Origin: an uncultured Acidimicrobiaceae bacterium
GTDB taxonomy: Bacteria > Actinomycetota > Acidimicrobiia > Acidimicrobiales > RAAP-2
Reading direction: 5' to 3'
DNA length: 64,000 nucleotides
Assembly: GCA_903873395.1 (NCBI GenBank)
Contig: CAIQOJ010000087.1
Span: 37,147-101,146, forward strand
The notes beneath the pieces were generated by a model, which was given only the letters and a program-made list of their open reading frames with translations, had not been told where the DNA came from and made no database searches. Of the stretch, positions 57,793 to 64,000 are shown piece after piece. A program made the translations under genes and the position numbers. How positions within the stretch are numbered: position 1 is the stretch's first letter; each line of letters opens with the position of its first letter.

Positions 57793-59931
57793 ATGGACAC
57801 CTCACACGCCCCCCAATCTCTGCCGAATACCTCGTCTCCGCCCACTCACTCGACGTCGGCGCGGCCCATTACCCGCCTGTTGGTGGCGAACCGAGGCGAG
57901 ATCGCCCGACGCATCTTCTCCACGGCCTCGCACATGGGAATCACCACGGTGGCCGTCTATTCGGATCCGGACGCTCATAGCCCACACGTGCTCGAAGCGG
58001 ACCTGTCGGTGCGCCTGCCTGGAAGCACGCCCACAGAGACATACCTGCGGGCCGACCTCCTCCTTGAGGCCGCCCGGGCCAGCGGGGCTGACGCCATCCA
58101 CCCTGGCTACGGGTTCTTGTCAGAGTCGGCCGAGTTCGCCCGGGCCGTCGTCGACGCCGGATACACCTGGGTTGGTCCGCCCGCCCCAGCGATCGAAGCC
58201 ATGGGTTCGAAGATCGGATCCAAGGATCGCATGCGATCCGCTGGCGTGCCCACGTTGGATTCCATCACCGTCGACGGCGATGCCTATCCAGCGATCGAAG
58301 CAGTGGATGCTCTCGGGTGGCCCGTGTTGGTCAAAGCATCTGCCGGCGGTGGCGGTCGAGGGATGCGCATCGTTGAGGGGCCCGGGGATCTCGCCGAAGC
58401 GCTGGACAGCGCCCGTCGCGAGGCAGCCTCGGCCTTCGGTGATGCCACCGTCTTCCTCGAGCGCTACGTCACCTCGCCTCGCCACATCGAAGTCCAGGTA
58501 CTTGCCGACACGCACGGCTCAGTAGTCGCCCTGTTCGAACGAGAGTGCTCGATCCAGCGACGTCACCAGAAGATCATCGAAGAGGCACCGTCCCCGGCTG
58601 TGGGACCTGAGCTTCGAGCGCGTCTTTCTGAGGCGGCCGTAGCGGCCGCCCGGGCCGTGGGCTACGTGAACGCGGGAACCGTCGAATTCGTTGTTGATGC
58701 CGCTGGCGAACCAGCCTTCTTGGAGATGAATACCCGGTTGCAAGTGGAGCACCCGGTGACCGAGGAGGTCAGTGGTCTCGATCTCGTGCGCCTTCAGCTG
58801 CTGGTCGCCAGCGGAGCACCACTTCCCGACGAGGTCCATGCTGCCGTGGCTCGGGGGCCGGTGGGTCACGCAATCGAGGTACGGCTCTATGCCGAGGACC
58901 CTGGAGCAGGATGGCGCCCTTCCACCGGGCGTCTCGAGCGCTTCGAGATCGACCGTGGCCGACCTGGGATCCGCGTCGACTCTGGCGTGCGGACCGGCGA
59001 CATCGTGAGTCCGCACTATGACCCCATGCTGGCCAAGGTCATCGTCCACGCGCCGACGAGGAGCGAGGCTGGCGCACGGCTGGCTGCCGCCCTCGCCGGT
59101 GCCCACATCCATGGGGTCACCACCAACCGCGACCTGCTCGTGCGCACCCTCCGACATCCGGACTTCGTATCCGGGCATACCGATACTGGATTCTTGGAAC
59201 GCCACGGACTCACGGGTCCCCAAGGGCTGGCCTCTTCCCTCGCCGATGCATCTGCCATCGGCCGGCACGCACTGGCTGCCGCCTTGGCCGCGCAGGCGGC
59301 TCGACGTCGAGAAGCAACGGTGTTGGCCGGACTTCCTTCGGGGTGGCGGGGCAATCCCTGGGACCACCAAGAGGTGTCCTTTGCGGTGGGTGACCGGACC
59401 GTGTCCATCGCCTATCGACTGGACCGTCGCCGTCACCGATCCCCCGACGGAGACCCTCGCCAAGAGGTGACCGAGGCCCTGGTGGATGGCGTGCCCGCCG
59501 ACCTCACGGTCCTTTCGTTCGAACCCGACAATGTGGTGATCGAAGCGTCCGGGGTGACCCGTTCCTATGCCGTCCACCTGGTGGGCACGACCGCCTACGT
59601 GGACGGGCCCGATGGAAGTTCGCGCCTCGAGCACATCGACCGGTTGCCCGAGCCCGCCGAGCTGGTGGTGGAAGGCTCCTCGCTCGCCCCCATGCCGGGC
59701 AACGTGGTCCGGGTGGCAGTCGCGTTAGGCGACACGGTGGCGACCGGAGCCACCCTGGTGGTACTCGAGGCCATGAAGATGGCGCACGCCGTGCGTGCGC
59801 CGTCGGGCGGCACGGTGTCCGAGATTGCCGTATCCGAAGGTGACCAGGTCGAGACGGGTCAGATCCTCGTGGTCGTTGACGTCGATGGCGATGCCACTGA
59901 CGCAACCACGGAAGTCGATACCGGGGCATGA
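57793..59931 (+). CDS. Acyl-CoA carboxylase biotin carboxylase/BCCP (alpha) subunit
   Basis: RLLVANRGEIARRIFSTASHMGITTVAVYSDPDAHSPHVLEAD...GYGFLSESAEFARAV; biotin site LVVLEAMKMAHAVRAPSGG. Confidence 0.97.
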   Translation: MDTSHAPQSLPNTSSPPTHSTSARPITRLLVANRGEIARRIFSTASHMGITTVAVYSDPDAHSPHVLEADLSVRLPGSTPTETYLRADLLLEAARASGADAIHPGYGFLSESAEFARAVVDAGYTWVGPPAPAIEAMGSKIGSKDRMRSAGVPTLDSITVDGDAYPAIEAVDALGWPVLVKASAGGGGRGMRIVEGPGDLAEALDSARREAASAFGDATVFLERYVTSPRHIEVQVLADTHGSVVALFERECSIQRRHQKIIEEAPSPAVGPELRARLSEAAVAAARAVGYVNAGTVEFVVDAAGEPAFLEMNTRLQVEHPVTEEVSGLDLVRLQLLVASGAPLPDEVHAAVARGPVGHAIEVRLYAEDPGAGWRPSTGRLERFEIDRGRPGIRVDSGVRTGDIVSPHYDPMLAKVIVHAPTRSEAGARLAAALAGAHIHGVTTNRDLLVRTLRHPDFVSGHTDTGFLERHGLTGPQGLASSLADASAIGRHALAAALAAQAARRREATVLAGLPSGWRGNPWDHQEVSFAVGDRTVSIAYRLDRRRHRSPDGDPRQEVTEALVDGVPADLTVLSFEPDNVVIEASGVTRSYAVHLVGTTAYVDGPDGSSRLEHIDRLPEPAELVVEGSSLAPMPGNVVRVAVALGDTVATGATLVVLEAMKMAHAVRAPSGGTVSEIAVSEGDQVETGQILVVVDVDGDATDATTEVDTGA

Positions 59932-61772
59932 CTGAGCCCCTTCGGATCGCCAACTGCTCCGGCTTCTATGGCGATCGACTGTCAGCAGCTCGCGAGATGG
60001 TCGAAGGTGGGCCCATCGACGTACTTACCGGTGATTGGCTGGCCGAGCTCACCATGCTCATCCTCTGGAAGGGCATGCAACGCGATGCGTCCCGTGGTTG
60101 GGCGCACACGTTCTTGACGCAGATGGAAGACGTACTGGGCACCTGTGTCGACCGAGGCATCAAGGTGGTGACCAATGCCGGGGGCTTGAACCCCGCCGGT
60201 CTGGCCGATCAGATCCGCGTACTGGCTCAGAACCTGGGCATCAACGTCTCGGTCGCGCACATCGAAGGCGACGACGTGCTGGCCCGTATGGAATCACTCA
60301 CCGAGTCCGGACATCCATTCACCCACCTCGACACGGGACAACCACTCGACCAAGCCAGCGGGCCCGTGGTGTCGTCCAACGCGTATCTCGGCGCGTGGCC
60401 CATCGTCGAAGCCCTGTCGGGCGGAGCCGACGTTGTCGTCTGCCCTCGGGTCACCGACGCGTCGCTGGTGGTGGGCCCGGCAGCCTGGCACCACGGATGG
60501 AGTCCAGACGACCTCGATGCCCTGGCCGGAGCCGTGGTGGCCGGGCACGTGATCGAGTGTGGGCCACAAGCCACCGGGGGCAACTACGCCTTCTTTCACG
60601 AAGTACCCGGCCTCGAGCACCCCGGTTTCCCTCTAGCCGAGGTAGCTGCCGATGGTTCGGCGGTCATCACCAAGCACCCCGGCACCGGAGGCCTGGTATC
60701 GGTGGGGACCGTCACCGCCCAGCTCCTCTACGAGATCGGCGGCCACCGCTACCCCAACACCGACGTCGTAGCGCGTTTCGAGACCATCGAGATCGACCAG
60801 GTGGGGACGGACCGGGTTCGCCTGTCAGGCACCCGTGGCCTTGCGGCCCCGGCTGACGTCAAGGTCTGCATCAACCTGCTCGGCGGGTGGCGCAACTCGA
60901 TGACCTTTGTACTCACCGGCCTCGACATCGAAGCCAAAGCCGACCTGACCGTCCGGTCCCTCATCCACGCTCTGGGCGGGACGGATCAGTTCGCCGAGTT
61001 CGACGTCCGACTGATCCGCTCGGACAAAGAGGATGCCCCGACCAATGCCGAGGCAACTGCCCAACTGAGGATCACCGTCAAAGATGACGATGCTGAACGG
61101 GTAGGACGGCGCTTCTCCTCGGCCGCCACCGAGTTGGCGCTCGCCGGCTACCCGGGCTTGCACCTCACCGCGCCGCCAGGAGCGGCCACGGCCTACGGCG
61201 TCTACTGGCCAGCGCTGCTGCCTGCCGGATTGATCACGCCCGTCGTCATCCACCAAGACGGTCGCCGAGTCGATGTTCCCCATGCTGCAAACGTGGCTGC
61301 CAGTGACGCGGCGGTGGGGTCGAGAGAGTCTGTGGCGGACGTGGACGAGCAGGTAGCTACACGTTCGACGTCGGGCGAACCGAGTGCGTCGAGCATCCTT
61401 GAAGGAGACACCGTCAGAGAGAAGACGGACGGAGGTGAGACGGCGAGGCTTCCGCTTGGGACGATCATCGGGGCCCGCTCGGGCGACAAGGGCGGAAATG
61501 CCAACGTCGGCCTGTGGGCCCGGGATGACCAAGGGTGGGCCTGGCTCGAAAGCGAACTCACCTTGGAGCGATTCCGACAACTCCTTCCCGAAGCTGGCGA
61601 CTTGGACATCGAGCGCCATGTCTTCCCTAATCTGCGGGCACTCAACTTCGTCGTCATCGGGCTCCTAGGTGAAGGTGTGGCTTCGTCGACCCGACCCGAC
61701 CCTCAGGCCAAGGGACTCGGTGAGTACCTCCGCAGCCGGTTCGTCGACCTTCCGGTAGCTCTGATCCGCTGA
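59928..61772 (+). CDS. Acyclic terpene utilization AtuA-like protein (DUF1446)
   Basis: MTEPLRIANCSGFYGDRLSAAREMVEGGPIDVLTGDWLAELTMLILWKG...GTIIGARSGDKGGNANVGLWARDD; ATGA overlap with upstream gene. Confidence 0.93.
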   Translation: MTEPLRIANCSGFYGDRLSAAREMVEGGPIDVLTGDWLAELTMLILWKGMQRDASRGWAHTFLTQMEDVLGTCVDRGIKVVTNAGGLNPAGLADQIRVLAQNLGINVSVAHIEGDDVLARMESLTESGHPFTHLDTGQPLDQASGPVVSSNAYLGAWPIVEALSGGADVVVCPRVTDASLVVGPAAWHHGWSPDDLDALAGAVVAGHVIECGPQATGGNYAFFHEVPGLEHPGFPLAEVAADGSAVITKHPGTGGLVSVGTVTAQLLYEIGGHRYPNTDVVARFETIEIDQVGTDRVRLSGTRGLAAPADVKVCINLLGGWRNSMTFVLTGLDIEAKADLTVRSLIHALGGTDQFAEFDVRLIRSDKEDAPTNAEATAQLRITVKDDDAERVGRRFSSAATELALAGYPGLHLTAPPGAATAYGVYWPALLPAGLITPVVIHQDGRRVDVPHAANVAASDAAVGSRESVADVDEQVATRSTSGEPSASSILEGDTVREKTDGGETARLPLGTIIGARSGDKGGNANVGLWARDDQGWAWLESELTLERFRQLLPEAGDLDIERHVFPNLRALNFVVIGLLGEGVASSTRPDPQAKGLGEYLRSRFVDLPVALIR

Positions 61773-62080
61773 ACTTCTGCGCCGGCGGACCAGTTCCCAC
61801 GGCTTGCCCCGATGCCACACTCGCTCCATCTTGCGCGAGTGTGCCCCGAAGCAGATCCACTTCGTTCCTTGATCGAACTGCTGATTCGCAGTTGACGAGA
61901 AAAGGTTGCAACTCTATGGTGCAGTTCAGTCGCCAACTGGTAGCAGTGAAGGTGCTACTCAGTTTCTGAACGCTGGGTCGCCAGTTTCAGTTGGCGCCTG
62001 GGTGGACGTCTCGGTGGACGTTTCGGTGGGGGTGCCTGTGGGGAGTCCGCTCCTTCCAGGCCACGACAAAGGGGGTGGGG

Positions 62081-64000
62081 GTGGCAGACGATCAACGTGG
62101 CGCCCAGTCCCATCTCGGAGCCAAGCGTGCACCGGCCCCTGAACAAGCAGCACACACGCTGGGGGCTCTCGGATCGCACGGCATGGCCAGCCTGGATGGC
62201 ACCGACGTAGCCGCCCACCGGGATCAGGCCAGGAACCGACGCCTGCGGTGGCTTGCCTTCCTGTTGTCTCTCGTTGCCGGAACACTGATTGTCCGCGACC
62301 TGCTGGCCCCAGGGGCCTCGTTGCCGATGCCCACGGTGCCAGCCGCCCTTCACCCGTTCCTCGTACCCCTGGCCCTCATCGTCGTTCTGGGTCTGGTGAT
62401 GGTGGTGCCGATGCTCGGTGCCGGACGTTCGCCGCACATCCTCTTCCGACCAGACGAACTCCACATGGGCTTTAACGACGTCCGAGGTGCCGACGCCCTT
62501 GTCGAGGAAGTCACCAAGACCCTGAACCTCTTCTTGGCCCACCGAACGTTCGCCGAGCAGATGGGCGGCTCTCCACGTAAAGCCATCCTGTTCGAAGGGC
62601 CGCCAGGCACGGGCAAGACCTACATGGCCAAGGCCATGGCCGCCGAGGCCGGTGTGCCCTTCCTCTTCGTCTCCTCGTCGGCCTTCCAGTCGATGTTCTA
62701 CGGCCAGACCAACCGCAAGATTCGGTCCTACTTCACTGCCCTGCGCAAGCACGCGCGGCGTGAGGGCGGGGCCATCGGGTTCATCGAAGAGCTCGATGCC
62801 ATCGGCGCTCGACGCAGTTCCAACGGCGGTCAGGGTGAAGGAGTTCCTGGAGTCGTCAATGAACTCCTCATCCAACTCCAATCGTTTGAACAGGTTCCTC
62901 GGATCCAACGCTTGAACGCGCGGTTGATCGACGCCGTCAATTCATGGCTCCCCGTCGATCGCCGAATCGCCAAGCCTGTCCATCGTCCGGCCAACATCTT
63001 GATCATCGGGGCCACCAATCGGGCCGAGGACCTCGATCCTGCGCTGCTTCGACCAGGCCGATTCGACCGGAACATCTACTTCGGCATTCCCGGTCGCGCA
63101 GGACGCCGCGACATCATCGACTACTACCTTTCCAAGAAGGCTCACGAGCCCGAACTCGACCTCGAGGCACGCCGTGACACCCTTGCCGCCATGACGGCCG
63201 GGTACTCGCCGGTGATGATCGAGCACGTCCTTGACGAAGCCTTGGTCTGGGCGCTCCGCCGAGGAGCCACCCGCCTGTCGTGGCGAGACATTCAGCAAGC
63301 CAAGATGACCGAGGAGATCGGCCTCACCCAGCCCGTTGACTACACGCCCGCTGAACGAAGGACCATCGCCACCCACGAGGCGGGCCACGCCACCATTGCC
63401 TGGTTGGTCGGCGAAGGCCGAACGCTCGAGGTGCTGAGCATCGTCAAGCGTCGAGAGGCCCTGGGTCTTCTCAGTCATTCCGAAACCGAAGAGCGTTTCA
63501 CCAAGACCCGATCCGAGCTGCGTGCCCTCATCGAGATCGCCTTCGGCGGCATGGTGGCCGAGGAACTCTCCTTCGGGGAGGCCACCACCGGCGTCGCCGG
63601 TGACCTGCAAGCGGCGACGGTGAGCGCCTGTCAGATGATCGGCCTCTTGGGCATGGGCAACACCCTCATTTCGGCGGGAGCCATCGAGCACCCGGGAGGA
63701 CTCGTGACCAAAGTGCTGTCCAACGACGCATCCCGAGACGAGGTCGAAGGACTCCTGCGGTCGGCCAAGCACGCGGTCAAAGGTCACCTTGAAGCGAATC
63801 GCCGAGTACTCCATGCCTTGCGTGACGCTCTGCTGGTTCGCAGTGAGCTGGTGGGTGAAGAGATTCTCGAGGTCATCGACAGAGCCCAGGCCGACCCGAA
63901 CATCTTGCCCCGCTCCCTGCGGGCCGTGAGGTCGACCGACGCGACGCCAGGACCCTTCGGCACCAGGGCGACTCGCCTTGCTCCGCCCGCCGAGGTCTGA
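62081..64000 (+). CDS. Divergent FtsH-like AAA ATPase / M41-type metalloprotease
   Basis: Walker A FEGPPGTGKTYMAKAMAAEAG, SRH ATNRAEDLDPALLRPGRFDRNI, zinc motif HEAGHATIAW; two TM segments. GTG start proposed; TGA at 63998-64000. Confidence 0.88.
   Translation: MADDQRGAQSHLGAKRAPAPEQAAHTLGALGSHGMASLDGTDVAAHRDQARNRRLRWLAFLLSLVAGTLIVRDLLAPGASLPMPTVPAALHPFLVPLALIVVLGLVMVVPMLGAGRSPHILFRPDELHMGFNDVRGADALVEEVTKTLNLFLAHRTFAEQMGGSPRKAILFEGPPGTGKTYMAKAMAAEAGVPFLFVSSSAFQSMFYGQTNRKIRSYFTALRKHARREGGAIGFIEELDAIGARRSSNGGQGEGVPGVVNELLIQLQSFEQVPRIQRLNARLIDAVNSWLPVDRRIAKPVHRPANILIIGATNRAEDLDPALLRPGRFDRNIYFGIPGRAGRRDIIDYYLSKKAHEPELDLEARRDTLAAMTAGYSPVMIEHVLDEALVWALRRGATRLSWRDIQQAKMTEEIGLTQPVDYTPAERRTIATHEAGHATIAWLVGEGRTLEVLSIVKRREALGLLSHSETEERFTKTRSELRALIEIAFGGMVAEELSFGEATTGVAGDLQAATVSACQMIGLLGMGNTLISAGAIEHPGGLVTKVLSNDASRDEVEGLLRSAKHAVKGHLEANRRVLHALRDALLVRSELVGEEILEVIDRAQADPNILPRSLRAVRSTDATPGPFGTRATRLAPPAEV

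Overview
High-GC chromosomal window, most like an actinobacterium; the gene content and the order glmU-prs-rplY-pth-mfd-(PpiC-like)-mazG-eno-(FtsB-like)-DUF501-ppx suggest an Acidimicrobiia-like genome, but the taxon is inference. Left part (1-9.8 kb, minus strand): a tightly overlapping Tad/Flp pilus operon (CpaB-like, TadZ/CpaE-like, TadA/CpaF ATPase, TadB, TadC, Flp-type pilin, three TadE/TadG-like pseudopilins) ending in a LysM/BTAD-like protein that runs off the left edge and is absent from the supplied ORF track. Middle: ettA, threonine aldolase, a decayed SRPBCC gene, DUF503, a DUF5666-repeat secreted protein, a DnaQ-GIY-YIG fusion, trpD, a fatty-acid/acyl-CoA cluster, sugar and glycosyltransferase genes, a tRNA with an odd anticodon/architecture combination beside an IS3-family transposase remnant, an NlpC/P60 hydrolase and further glycosyltransferases. 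Right: the conserved housekeeping block, then an acyl-CoA carboxylase / AtuA cluster and a divergent FtsH-like AAA protease ending exactly at the window edge. Most unusual observations: (i) a class-I (short variable loop) tRNA with a UAA anticodon; (ii) short tandem repeats (12-18 nt units, 2-6 copies) at many loci, in frame inside essential genes (mazG, pth, mfd), one of which reiterates an SD-like/GTG start module; (iii) a GlmU lacking its acetyltransferase half; (iv) an FtsH-like protein with altered Walker B and an insertion. No CRISPR array, rRNA, prophage or recognisable defence system was found. All calls are from reading the sequence and translations; no searches were run.
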